Positions 20,785 through 31,323 of a stretch of DNA of 64,000 nucleotides are shown piece by piece; position 1 is the first letter of the stretch; each line of letters opens with the position of its first letter. The stretch is from Riptortus pedestris (Eukaryota; Arthropoda; Insecta; Hemiptera; Alydidae). Where the stretch lies: positions 254,350,001 to 254,414,000 of the forward strand of contig CM032228.1 of NCBI GenBank assembly GCA_019009955.1, given 5' to 3'. The notes under the pieces are model-generated. The model saw nothing but the letters and a program-made list of their open reading frames with translations, searched no databases and was not told the DNA's origin. Position numbers and translations under genes: made by a program.

Positions 20785-21320
20785 TTAAACATTTTGGATC
20801 GACTGTTTGCATATAAACTTCTTGATGTAAATTTAAATTCCTGAGATGAAACGTTACAGTTTTCTGACTCTTGTATTCTTAAAATCGGCTCTCGGAACCC
20901 AACAACAAAAAACATGATAGAAAATGCTTTGGGTGGTGCAGTTGGTTTTTTTTTCTTTTCTACATGATTTCAGAACCCTTAATCCCTAATTCATTCTTTT
21001 TTTGAAGTCGATTGAGATATTTAAAAAATATCAGTTTAAGGAAAACATGAAACATATTTATTGTGTCCATAAAAATTGGTAATAAATTATGATCAAGACG
21101 AATAATTGAGGAAAATTACTCATGTCAATAAGCAATAAATATTAATAGGGAACGATAAGCCAAAGACCAGCAGGTTGGTTTTATAGAATACAATCAATAA
21201 ATAAATTTTGTTTCTTCCTTATAGGTAAAACGTTCGCCACGCAGGGGCTGCGTAAACTAAGCAGATTTCCCACGTGGAGTATTACAATAGAGCAATTTCA
21301 CGAGAGCCAAACAGTTGAAA
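20785..21320. repeat. Duplicated block, copy 2
   Basis: It is the partner of 17640-18180. It differs mainly by small indels near 20800-20830. It sits exactly between a plus-orientation PalHel copy (ending 20766) and the start of a minus-orientation one (21226). Confidence 0.9.
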
Positions 21321-21395
21321 TGGCATACGAGCTTAATAATCTTAAATTTAAATTTCAAGTCATTCCAGCCTTAAGTAAATCTGCTTAGTTTACGG
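21226..21395 (-). repeat. PalHel 3' end fragments
   Basis: A perfect hairpin end (CGCCACGCAGGGGCTGCG) and AACTAAGCAGATTTCCCACG begin a minus-orientation copy that is lost after about 90 bases. A small plus-orientation scrap (AATCTGCTTAGTTTACGG) follows at about 21378-21395. Confidence 0.75.
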
Positions 21396-21987
21396 ACCAC
21401 CTGTTTCAAAAATATCAATCTAATTCCTGAAGTTTGTTGAACTTTCAGGTTTTCTAAAATATACTCGGATCTACAGATAAACTTATTTTAAAAAATGTCA
21501 TTCTCGTCATAATATGAGACCGTGCTTTGACGTTTCCTACCCGGTAGTTCTTGAGGAATGAGGAGTCTGGGACAATTCATCGCTTGTACAAATGCAATTT
21601 ACAATTCTGTTTACGCTCCCCAATGTGGGTCAGTGTTTGTGACGAGATTATATTGGACAAGATGGGCCATTAGCGGACAGTTCTCGTGAAATGCGGAAGA
21701 GGCCAAATGGTGCAGTAAATCACTAACCTTCCTTCTCTGCTACCTGACAGTGCCATAAACACACCCACGCTTTTATCTCTCGGCACATTTCTTTATTGCT
21801 CTGGCTAAATCTCTCTCTCTCTCTTTCACTTCCGAGACGGTCTTTTTGCAAACAGGTCCTCTCTAGGAAGGAACAAACTCTTTGTTAAAGTTTGACCGGG
21901 GGGACGAAAGTAAGCACTTACAGGCCAAAACTATCTTCCGGAACCTTTCTACCAACGACGCTTGATCCAGGCAAAAAGCCGTTGAGC
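21396..21987. other. Unique DNA, nothing recognised
   Basis: Mixed composition with a short CT tract near 21810. No recognisable gene. Confidence 0.45.
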
Positions 21988-22340
21988 ATGATGCCTTTTT
22001 CCCTTAAGGGAAATCAGCTATTGAGGTCGTACTCATGACGCGATTTTCGAAATATTTCTTCAAATGTCCATTGATCCTACCTAGTAGGTGAAAAAAATGA
22101 GGTCCATTGAAAAATTGTGTGTGTGCGTGCATGCGAGCGTGTGTGTATATATCTTCCTTACAAATGACCTGTTACTGCTCTAGCGGTCGCAATTTTTGTT
22201 TAATCGTTACGAAACTCGATATATAAGTGTTTTATGTAAAAAACAAGATCAAGTTCGTTAACGGCTGAAATCGGACTAGGAGAGGGGAATTTAGAAAATT
22301 CGAAATATCTCCGTTACCATACGTTGTTTGCGTGCAATCT
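21988..22340 (+). repeat. PalHel copy, 5' half with (GT)n
   Basis: It starts with TTTCCCTTAAGGGAAATCAG and an intact 5' segment (GGTCGTACTCATGACGCGAT). Its microsatellite is GT-rich (about 22118-22150) instead of TA. The core and first inverted-repeat box (AAATATCTCCGTTACC) follow, and the copy ends just before a MITE. Confidence 0.8.
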
Positions 22341-22365
22341 AAGATATGGTAGAATTTTATCTATA

Positions 22366-22573
22366 CTGCTCAAAAGTGAATAGGGATATTGGCTGTTTTG
22401 TGGTATTTATGGGGCCTAGCATGATTTTTTTTTTTAAAGTTATAAATATCATTAATATTTATGAGAAATTATTGTCTTTTTTCCCCCATAAAAAGTAATT
22501 TAATTAAGGTGGATTTAATCAAAATTAATAGGATAAGAAAAAATAACCAATATCCCTATTCATTTTTGAGTAG
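22366..22573. mobile_element. Tc1/mariner-type MITE, copy 1
   Basis: The 208-bp element has inverted ends CTGCTCAAAAGTGAATAGG and, read in reverse, CTACTCAAAAATGAATAGG, both extending to GATATTGG. A TA dinucleotide flanks each side (22364-22365 and 22574-22575), as expected for Tc1/mariner target duplication. The interior is AT-rich and non-coding. A second copy in opposite orientation is at 60172-60384. Confidence 0.88.
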
Positions 22574-23375
22574 TATATATAAACTTCGTTTTATTTATGT
22601 AATTATTTATTTATTTTGTTTGTTTTTGATAGTTTTAAATTTTATTTTCTCTAGTATTTTTTTTTAATTATCTGGATATTTTATAAGCTGCTATTTGAGG
22701 TTTGTGTTAATGTTCCTTTAATTTTGTTCATTTTTTGCGTTTTTGTTTTCTTCTAAAAATCATTATATTTTGTGTTAAGTTGTTCTTTAGTATTTTTTTA
22801 TTTTTTCATTCCCTGTTTAATAAATATAAATGAATCTGAGTTGTTATTATTTATGTGGAATTATATTTATTTTGTTGATAATAGCTACGAGTTAACATGT
22901 TCTAAAATGCCAGTGCTAACATTTAATGATTTCTCGTAGCTTTATCTACTGTTTACTTCCGTTTTGGCAAATTCATGGAGTATTCGCAGAAACGCTCACA
23001 GCCACTGACTGGATTACAATATTCTCGTGAAAGACGAGTGTGTTTCATAAACAATAAAATATCAAATCCCCGTCAATTAATCATGTCTATCGAATGTCAA
23101 GATAAGCCGTTGACTGTTCACTTCCTCCGTTTTGTTTCCGGGATGGCGAACCTCACAGCAAGTTTTAAATAAAACAATTATTTTAACCGGGTCAGATTTG
23201 TTATTTCATTTTGAGGAGGTTTCCATTTTGAGGAAACAGGCTTTAAGGTGACGAAAAAATGTAGGTCCGTTCTAAATTATATACGTACGTAAATATGTCT
23301 GTTACCAATCTAGTAATTTTATACTCCGTACCATATTTTATATGGTATAGGTACTCCATTTAAGAGTTTCATCAA
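22574..23375. other. AT-rich unique DNA
   Basis: It is very T-rich up to about 22900. A 65-codon open frame at 22975-23172 is not recognised. A PalHel scrap may lie near 23220-23300 (AGGTCCGTTCTAAATTATAT). Confidence 0.4.
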
Positions 23376-24045
23376 AAAAATGTCCGTCACGCAGGGGCTG
23401 CGTAAAATAAGCACATTTACCTCCTGAAGTTTAACAATAGATAAATCTACATACTAGAAACTCATTACCGTGAATATTAAGTGAATAAACACAAACTGTA
23501 ATTAGAAATCGACAGATACCCCCGATGGGAAGTGTTTGAAAAGTAAACAAACAGGTCTGCCAAAAGAAAAACAATGACTGAAATATATCAGAATATAACA
23601 TATTAATTTTATTGAAAACTATTTACTATATCTAGGACTGTAATTTATAATGAATCAAAATATTTTTTACCTCAATCAATCAAATTTTAGTAGTCCAGGA
23701 ATTAAAGAGTGGGGGGGGGTCATTAAAACATATTAGCAAGAGTATTTAATCTTCGAATAAAGTGGTTTATTGTATAAAAGAGTATTGTTTATGTAATATT
23801 AGTAGAAGCGGGGGTTTGCTGAATGCTGAAAACAGTAAAATTCAAATATCTCAGTTAATATTCAAGATAGAGAATAAATGTAGATCACAATGTTTATTGT
23901 AAATTTAATTTGTAATATGATTGGTTCTATACACTTTCTCTATCCGACGTATAGTAACGGAGATACATATTTAATTTTCAACCCCACTTCCCCCTAGTCC
24001 GGTATACCCATTTTGAACGGACCTCACCTAGAAAACTCGAAATAT
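23376..24045 (-). repeat. PalHel copy, long type, 5' end lost
   Basis: It opens TGTCCGTCACGCAGGGGCTG. The long-type module (GTGAATATTAAGTGAATAAA), a poly-G run at about 23711-23720 and the inverted-repeat region follow. The copy collapses at CATTTTGAACGGACCTCACC, losing core and 5' end. Confidence 0.75.
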
Positions 24046-24294
24046 CTCTGTTACTGTAAGTCGGATCGAAAAATTGTACAGGAACAATCTTATTGCAAAT
24101 AATAAATGTATTCTCTATCTTGAATATTAACTGAGATATTTGCATTTTCCCGTTTTCGGCCTTCAGTAAAGCCTCAACCCTGCCCGTGCCATATTAGCAA
24201 TAACCTGTTATATTATAAAACACATTATTTGAAGTATAATTACCAAATATTGTTCTCATTGAACATTTACTTAATGCAAAACGTAAATGCAAAA
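24046..24294 (+). repeat. PalHel core, opposite orientation
   Basis: GAAATATCTCTGTTACTGTA and TTGAATATTAACTGAGATAT show the two inverted-repeat boxes in plus orientation. Because the neighbours on both sides are minus-orientation, an inversion or fusion of two copies occurred here. Confidence 0.65.
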
Positions 24295-24768
24295 AAAGTC
24301 CGTCACGCAGGGGCTGCGTAAACTAAGCAGATTTCCCACGTAAAGTTTTACAATAGAGAAATCTGCCTAATAAAAGCTGTAGTGGTAAGTAACCTCTAAA
24401 CCTATTCACGAGGGACGAATAGTTACAGAAACGGCCACCAGAGCTCTCGGCGGAAAGGCCGAAAATAGCCGAGCACACGCAGAATACAAATGCAAATATC
24501 TCGGTTAATATTCAAGATACAGAATAAATGTATAGAACAATATTTATAGTAAATTAAATTTGCAATAAGATTCATTCTATACACTTTTTCGATCTGACGC
24601 ATAATAACAGAGATATTTCGACTTTTCGAAAATCCCCCCTCTAAACCCCCCCTCCCACTGGTCCGATTTCAGCCATTAACGAACTTGATCTTCCTTTTTA
24701 CATAAAACGATTAAATTCCGAGTTTGGTAACGATCAAACAAAAATTGCGACCGCTAGAGCGGTAACAG

Positions 24769-24825
<57 letters not shown>

Positions 24826-24828
24826 TAT

Positions 24829-26420
24829 ACTAGCTCAGATACCCGGCTTCGCCCGGGAATTCATTTGAGGCTGAATGGTGATGGTATTTTTTTTTTTGGC
24901 AAGGCTTTGCTTTGCACAATATTTTGACATTTCCCCGTCTCAGTGTTTAGAGTTTATTATACCTGTCGTTGCTATGGATTTGTTAATAATAAAATTAATA
25001 TTTCATGTAAGACTTCACTGTCCTCCATATTGTCATATTTCCCGTCTCCTGTGCATTATGCATAGATTTGAATTATTAAGGAGATAATATTGACATACAT
25101 TTGAATTAATTTTTTCAGATGAAGTACCTGGTAGTTCATATTGAAAAGAAGTATTGAGCAAATTTCTCTAAATAACAAAATAAACAACTTTTGTTATGTG
25201 GATATTTGCCGAAACCCCAATAGGAAATCATTATTATTAATTTCAGGCCTCCCTTATAACCCCCACTCCTTCCCGTCCCTAGAAATGCTAGTATAGCTTA
25301 TTATAATGAAGGCGTTAGTACTAATTCACATACCGAGTTTGGTTTAATTCGGTTGAGTCTTTAGTGCCAAATAAAATTGTGGACTCCCGCTATAGCTTAT
25401 AGCGTATAACTCATTTATGCTTCCGTATATGGCAATAGTGCATATAACAAAAGTTACTCCAAATAACAAAATAAACAACTTTTGTTATGTGCATATTTGC
25501 TGAAAAAGCAATAGGAAACGAAATATCGCTATTTTTAATTTCAGGCCTCCCTTATAACCCCCACTCCTGCCCGTCCCTAGAAATGTTAGTATGGCTTATT
25601 ATAAGGAAATTGTTAGTATTAATTCACATAGCGAGTTTGGTTAAGTTCGGTTGAGTCTTTTGTGCCAAATAAAATTGTAGACTCCCGCTATAGTTTTTAG
25701 CGTATAACTCATTTATACTCCCGTATACGGCAAAAGTGCATATAACAAAAGTTACTCTAAATAACAACATAAACAACGTTTGTTATGTGCATATTTGCTG
25801 AAAAAGCAATAGGAAACGAAATATTGCTATTTTTAATTTCAGGCCTCCCTTATAACCCCCACTCCTGCCCGTCCCTAGAAATGTTAGTATGGCTTATTAT
25901 AAGGAAATTGTTAGTATTAAATCACATAGCGGGTTTGGTTTAGTTCGGTTGAGTCTTTTGTGCCAAATAAAATTGTAGACTCCCGCTATAGTTTTTAGCG
26001 TATAACTCATTTATACTTCCGTATACGGCAAAAGTGTATATAACAAAAGTTACTTTAAATTACAAAATAAACAACTTTTGTTATGTGCATATTTTCTGAA
26101 AAAGCAATAGGAAACGAAATATCGCTATTTTTAATTTCAGGCCTCCCTTATAACCCCCACTCCTGTTCGTCTTAGAGAATATTAATATAGCCTAAAGTCT
26201 AAGTTGGGTTAGTAGTAATATACATACCAAGTTTCATAAAATTCGGTTCAGCCGTTTATGCGTGAAAAGGTAACAAACAAACAAACAAATAAACAAACAA
26301 ACAAACAAACAGACACGAAAGAAACAAAATGCAGTTATGGTGTCTATGACATGTGAAACGAAAAGTTATCGTGAAATTTCGCGAAAAAAATCAATGTACA
26401 GACAGAGGTTACAATTTTAT
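24829..26420 (+). mobile_element. RTE-like non-autonomous element, copy 1
   Basis: The 5' end reads ACTAGCTCAGATACCCGGCT and TCGCCCGGGAATTC. The 3' end has AATTCGGTTCAGCCGTTTAT, GCGTGAAAAGGTAACAAAC and (AAAC)n, a layout common in 3' regions of RTE-clade retrotransposons and their SINE-like derivatives. The interior is four turns of a 298-bp repeat and has no long coding frame. The closing bases ACAATTTTATATATATA run into the microsatellite. Confidence 0.7.
25246..26250 (+). repeat. 298-bp tandem repeat inside RTE-like copy 1
   Basis: GGCCTCCCTTATAACCCCCA recurs at 25246, 25544, 25842 and 26140, an exact 298-base step. Units also share AACTTTTGTTATGTGCATAT and GAAACGAAATATCGCTATT. The last unit diverges into the element's 3' end. 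Confidence 0.92.
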
Positions 26421-26452
26421 ATATATATAGATAGATATATATATATATATAT

Positions 26453-27861
26453 ACTAGCTCAGATACCCGGCTTCGCCCGGGAATTCATTTGAGGCTGAAT
26501 GGTGATGGTATTTTTTAGCAGGCTTTACATTGCACAATATTTTGATATTTACCCGTCCCAGTGTTTAGGATTGATACCCGTCTTTCCCGTGGATTTGCTA
26601 ATAATAGAATTATTTGTTCGATAAGGCTTCACAGTCTTCGATATTTTTATATTTCCCGTCTCTTATACATGTAAATATAGTGAATTTTTATTTCAGGCCT
26701 CCCTTATAACCCCCCTCCTGTTCGAACCCAAAAATTTTAATATAACTTATAATCATGGAAGAATTAATGCTAATTGACATACCAAGTTTTGTTAAGCTCG
26801 GTTCAGCCGTAGGTGCCCGCTAAAGTTTTAACGTATAACTCATTTATAATTAGGTATAAGACAAAAGTGTATATAACAAAAGTTACTCCAAATAACAAAA
26901 TAAACAACTTTTGTTATTTTTATATTTGCGGAAAAACCAATAGGAAACGAAATATCGCTATTTTTAATTTCAGGCTTCCCTTATAACGCCCACTCCTGCC
27001 CGTCCATAGAAATGTTGGTATGGCTTAATATAATGAAGGCCTCACTGCTAATACACATACCGAGTTTTATTTAGTTCGGTTTAGTCTTTTTTGGCAAATA
27101 ATATTGTTGACTCCCGCTATAATTTTTAGCGTATAACGCATTTAAACTTCGGTATACAACAAAAGTGTATATAACAAAAGTTACTCTAAATAACACAATA
27201 AACATCTTTTGTTATGTTCATATTTGCCGAAAAACAAATAGGAAACGAAATATCGCTATTTTTATTTTCTGGCTTCCCTTATAACCCCCACTTCTGCCCG
27301 TCCCTAGAAATTGTGGTATGGCTTGTTATAATGAAAGCGTTACTGCTAATACATATACCGAGTTTTATTTATTTCGGTTGGGTCTTTTGTCCCAAATAGA
27401 ACTGTTCACTTCCGGTATAGGTTTTAGCGTATATCTCGTTTATAACTCGGTATACGAAAAAAGTGTATATAACAAAAGTTACTCTAAATAACAAAATAAA
27501 CAACTTTTGTTATGTTCATATTTGCGGAAAAACTAATAGGAAACGAAATATCGCTATTTTTAATTTCTGGCTTCCCTTATAACCCCCACTCCTGTTCGTC
27601 ACAGAGAATTTTAATATAGCCTAAAGTCTAAGTTGGGCTAGTAGTAATATACATACCAAGTTTCATAAAATTCGGTTCAGCCGTTTGTGCGTGAAAAGGT
27701 AACAAACAAACAAACAAACAAATAAACAAACAAACAAATAAACAAACAAACAAACAAACAGACACCAAAGAAACAAAATGCAGTTATGGTGTCTATGACA
27801 TGTGAAACGAAAAGTTATCGTGAAATTTCGCGAAAAAAATCAATGTACAGACAGAGGTTAC

Positions 27862-27869
<8 letters not shown>
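26453..27869 (+). mobile_element. RTE-like non-autonomous element, copy 2
   Basis: It has the same ends as copy 1, placed about 30 bases after it in the same orientation. The (AAAC)n part is longer (about 27705-27760). Its 298-bp units start at 26696, 26973, 27271 and 27569, the first interval being shortened to 277. It has no coding potential. Confidence 0.7.
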
Positions 27870-27904
<35 letters not shown>

Positions 27905-27927
27905 ACCTTAAATAAACAATATATATA

Positions 27928-28017
<90 letters not shown>
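27869..28017. repeat. (TA)n microsatellite
   Basis: Two TA blocks are separated by TTTAACCTTAAATAAACA at about 27901-27918. It sits at the standard microsatellite position of the split PalHel copy. Confidence 0.95.
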
Positions 28018-28020
<3 letters not shown>

Positions 28021-28143
28021 TTTTGAACGGACTTCATTTTCGTCATCTACTAGGTAGGATCGATGGACATTTGAAGAAAAATGTCGAAAATTCCGTCATG
28101 AGTACAACCTCAATAGCTGATTTCCCTTAAAGGAAATCTGCTA

Positions 28144-28425
28144 AAACGTAACGTACGTGGGAGGTTGATCCTGCATGTCCTGAAATATGGGAATCTTAAG
28201 CTTATGGAGCAACATAGCTAAAAGGTTAGTCCAGTATGAAATGAAATAGATTTAAAGTTATAAAGGCGCTTAAATTTACTTCCAGTTAATCCAGTTCCAA
28301 GCATAAATACTCAATATGTGATATATGCAAATATGTACTGTGATAACATTATCAATTGAGAATGTCGTGGGATTTTTATTTGGAAGTTGAGAATATATGG
28401 TATGTTGAGATCAGTAGTGAGTCAT
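28144..28425. repeat. Divergent duplicate of 31041-31267
   Basis: CTTAAGCTTATGGAG, then AAAAGGTTAGTCCAGTATGA, and a later GCATAAATACTCAATAT are shared with the region 31070-31200. Both end in a PalHel 3' end, which suggests a duplicated block or an unusual PalHel subtype. Confidence 0.6.
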
Positions 28426-28476
28426 TAGAACTGTGGAAAATTTGCTTAGTTGACGGAGCCCCTGCGTGACGGACTT
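28426..28476 (+). repeat. PalHel 3' end
   Basis: GTGGAAAATTTGCTTAGTTG is followed by CCCCTGCGTGACGGACTTTA. The left arm of the hairpin is mutated (GACGGAG). Confidence 0.75.
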
Positions 28477-28943
28477 TAGTTTATTATGAAAATATCGTTA
28501 AATAATATCCCATTGCATTTTTCCATCGTATGGTTTTGATAGGAGATATCGTGTATATGATTTTCCATAGGAAAACATTTTAAACGCTTTGTTTGTTTAA
28601 TTGAATAAGATTTAGACGGAAGTCAGCTGATGCCCACACCAGCTTTTTTTGTATTACGTATTAAGATAGTCGGATGCGTTAGATTGATTGTTGCCGGCTC
28701 CAACTTTTCCTCATATTTTGTAAAGGATTCAACCATAGGCTTTTCCCACAATTAGTATTGTCGTGCTTTTTTTCTCTCTGTTTCTTTTTTTCTCTCATCC
28801 TCAAGAACATCCTTTGGGAAATTCCCTTGGCGGAAGTCCGCCTCCACCTACCCAATGTTCGGACAAATTAAAACAACCCCAAGCCTGAAGTAACTTCTAA
28901 TAGGAAGGTTTGTATTTTTGAGACTTTCTTTAAATGTATCAAG
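28477..28943. other. Unique DNA, nothing recognised
   Basis: No gene or repeat is seen beyond T-rich runs near 28770-28800. Confidence 0.45.
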
Positions 28944-28973
28944 GAGCTCTGGTGAGCCGTGTGAGTTAAAGCA
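28944..28973 (+). mobile_element. SINE head fragment
   Basis: GAGCTCTGGTGAGCCGTGTG and AGTTAAAGCA match the first 30 bases of the tRNA-derived SINE at 10961. The fragment stops exactly at PalHel sequence. Confidence 0.65.
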
Positions 28974-29040
28974 TTTTTCGAAAATCGCGTCATGAGTACG
29001 ACCTCAATAGCTGATTTACCTTAAGGAAAATCTGCTAAAA
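28974..29040 (-). repeat. PalHel 5' end
   Basis: TTTTTCGAAAATCGCGTCAT, GAGTACGACCTCAATAGC and a near-perfect palindrome form the end of a minus-orientation copy whose remainder is missing. Confidence 0.8.
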
Positions 29041-29639
29041 TCCAAATATCTCGGTAATAACTCCCTCACCTATTTGATGAAATTAATCGGCTGGTTCAAT
29101 TTCCAAGCCTGTCTATTTGTAGCCCATACAGCCCTCCTTCTCCACCCGTCATTTTCCGACCAATCATATATCAAACCCTAACGATACAGTTTCTCTTTTC
29201 CATTTCTTATAAACAACACTAATAGTGTGTATATATATATATATATATATATAGCAAGTATAAATAAGTTTCTATTTCAGCAGATCTTCGTTAAGTAATT
29301 TATGTATATGTCTGATAACACTCAAATCGCAATTTCCGTTAAATCGTTACCAAACTCCATATTTAGACGTTTGAAATCAATACGTCGAATTTAATGAAAT
29401 ATTCCCCTAGCAATTGGCTTATTCTAAGCATATTTTCCAGAAGGTTCTGATGCGCCACCTTCCTACAAAAGATGTTCATACAAAGAGAATTATAATGTTT
29501 ACTGATACAGTTGCTTTAAGCGGAAAAACAACCATAGAATTAAAAAAAGTACTAATAACATGGTTAATATTCAAATTATATAAGTAATGTTAAGTACTAT
29601 TATTTTTGGAAAATAGTTTTTCAACAAAATTAAATATGT
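29041..29639. other. Mostly unique DNA with a PalHel core scrap
   Basis: A short (TA)n tract lies at about 29231-29252. A PalHel core scrap (TCGTTACCAAACTCCATATT) lies at about 29345-29364. Nothing else is recognised. Confidence 0.45.
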
Positions 29640-29900
29640 AACATTTTTCATATATAACAAGGGAGATATTTCAAATATTTTATTTTAGCCCTTCCGCAAA
29701 CCCCCACTCCCGTCCCCCAGTCGAATTAGAGCCGTTAATAATGTATGTCTTAAGTTTTACACGAAACGTTTTAATATCTAGTTTGGTTCAGATCAATTGA
29801 AAATCGTTCCAGCTAGAGAGATTTTAACATTATTTTCGTTTGAAGATATTTTTTTTACAAATCCCACAGCAGATTTCCCTTAAGGGATATCCTGCTGAAA
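29640..29900 (-). repeat. PalHel core and palindrome, degenerate
   Basis: GGGAGATATTTCAAAT, a C-rich run, GAGCCGTTAATAATGT and TCTAGTTTGGTTCAGATCAA give the core. The end is TTCCCTTAAGGGATATCCTG at about 29875-29894. The 5' segment between core and palindrome is missing. Confidence 0.65.
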
Positions 29901-30169
29901 TAACAATAAGAAAGGTTTGAGCCGGATGTTGACATAATGGGGAGGTGCAGGAATCGGGAGCAGAGCTCGCCGAGTTTCATAAAAGACCGCTGGTGCTTAT
30001 TTTTCCTCACATGATAGCTTTCTCAAGATCAATGGAGATGGCCGGCCCCTATTATGCACACAGAGGGGTGTTCGACCTCTCACATATCGGCTATCGTGTT
30101 CTTCCAGCCAGTCAGTGGAAAGGATCGACCAGAAAACCGCCAGCTGTAGAGTTCTAAGTTAACCTGGAG
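29901..30169. other. Unique DNA with unrecognised open frame
   Basis: A 70-codon frame at 29945-30157 on the plus strand, in locally GC-richer sequence, resembles no family I know. Confidence 0.3.
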
Positions 30170-31140
30170 TTACTTAAGAGAGAAGTAGAACTTCAAACCC
30201 AGACGAATAAGGAATCGTTGGTTAATTTAGAGTACTTTACGTAAGTCCAGAAAACTCCCAGTTGCATGGGATCTTAAGATAATTTCGTTTAGCTTAAATA
30301 GATTCCAGCATGCCCTGAAATAGATGAGTTCGTGAGTTAATTCCGCATAGCTGAGGTAAGGTTTTACTCCGGAAAACTCGAGTTATAGTCCATCTTGCGT
30401 CAGTTAACTCAGGGAAGAGGTTGGTCCAGGAAATCTTGGAATATACAAGAACGTAAATTTAGGTTATTAGGTTTGAAAACATAAGGTTTTTGTTCCTGAA
30501 AACCCCGAGCTATCGTGGGTCTTAAATTAATTTGGAATAACTTAGGTCGGAGGTCAAGCTTATTCGGGGTAACTAAGGCAAGAGTTTAATCCAGCAAACC
30601 CTGAAATGAGGAGGATCTTAAGCTTATGAAGTAACTTATGTATGATGTTACTCCAGTATGACCTGAAACTTGGGGGATCATAAACTTATTCGATGTAACT
30701 TAGGTTCGAGGTTGGTCCAGTTAGCCCTGAAATATAGGGTATGATCCTGCAAGCCCTGAAATATGGGGGTTATGATCCTGCAAGCCCTGAAATATGGGGG
30801 TTATGATCCTGCAAGCCCTGAAATATGGGGGTTATGATCCTGCAAGCCCTGAAATATGGGGGTTATGATCCTGCAAGCCCTGAAATATGGGGGTTATGAT
30901 CCTGCAAGCCCTGAAATATGGGGGTTATGATCCTGCAAGCCCTGAAATATGGGGATTTTAAGCTTATTCGGAGTAACTAAGGTAAGAGGTTCGTCCAGCA
31001 AGCCCTGAAATATGGAGGCTCTCAAGCTTATATGGAGAAACTAAGGTAAAAGGTTGATACTGCAAACCCTGGAATATGGGGATCTTAAGCTTATGGAGTA
31101 ACATAGATAAAAGGTTAGTCCAGTATGACCAATAGATTTC
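30170..31140. repeat. Degenerate minisatellite enclosing a perfect 31-bp array
   Basis: Degenerate units of roughly 60-70 bases share AGCCCTGAAATATGGGG, CTTAAGCTTATTCGGAGTAA and CTAAGGTAAGAGGTT. In the middle, ATGATCCTGCAAGCCCTGAA recurs at 30741, 30772, 30803, 30834, 30865, 30896 and 30927. That gives seven nearly identical 31-bp units up to about 30957, a recent expansion of part of the larger unit. Confidence 0.88.
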
Positions 31141-31267
31141 GAGTTCTAAAGTCATGAATTATCGTCCGGTCTTCTTCCAAGCATAAATACCCAATATTTG
31201 ATAGATGAAAATGACTGAAAATTTGGAAGTAGATAATATATGGCGATTTGAGGTCAGTAGTGTGTCA

Positions 31268-31323
31268 TTACAACATGTGGGAAATCTGATTAGTTTACGC
31301 AGCCCTTGCGTGACGGACTTTTA
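31268..31323 (+). repeat. PalHel 3' end
   Basis: CATGTGGGAAATCTGATTAG is followed by the hairpin GCAGCCCTTGCGTGACGG and ACTTTTATGG. Upstream sequence is the duplicate of 28144-28425, not the usual PalHel body. Confidence 0.8.

Larger units (their letters stand above)
24295..28143 (-). repeat. PalHel copy split by two RTE-like elements
   Basis: The 3' part (AAAAAGTCCGTCACGCAGGG to the core and the TA tract near 24775-24828) is followed by two retroelement copies. The remaining TA tract (about 27869-28017), the 5' segment (CATTTTCGTCATCTACTAGG) and the end palindrome (TTTCCCTTAAAGGAAATCTG) come after them. The parts join into one canonical short-type copy, so the microsatellite was the insertion target. 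Confidence 0.85.

Noticed and set aside
27858..28046. Open frames rich in Tyr-Ile
   Set aside because: These frames, here and at several other TA tracts, are translations of (TA)n microsatellites and have no coding value.
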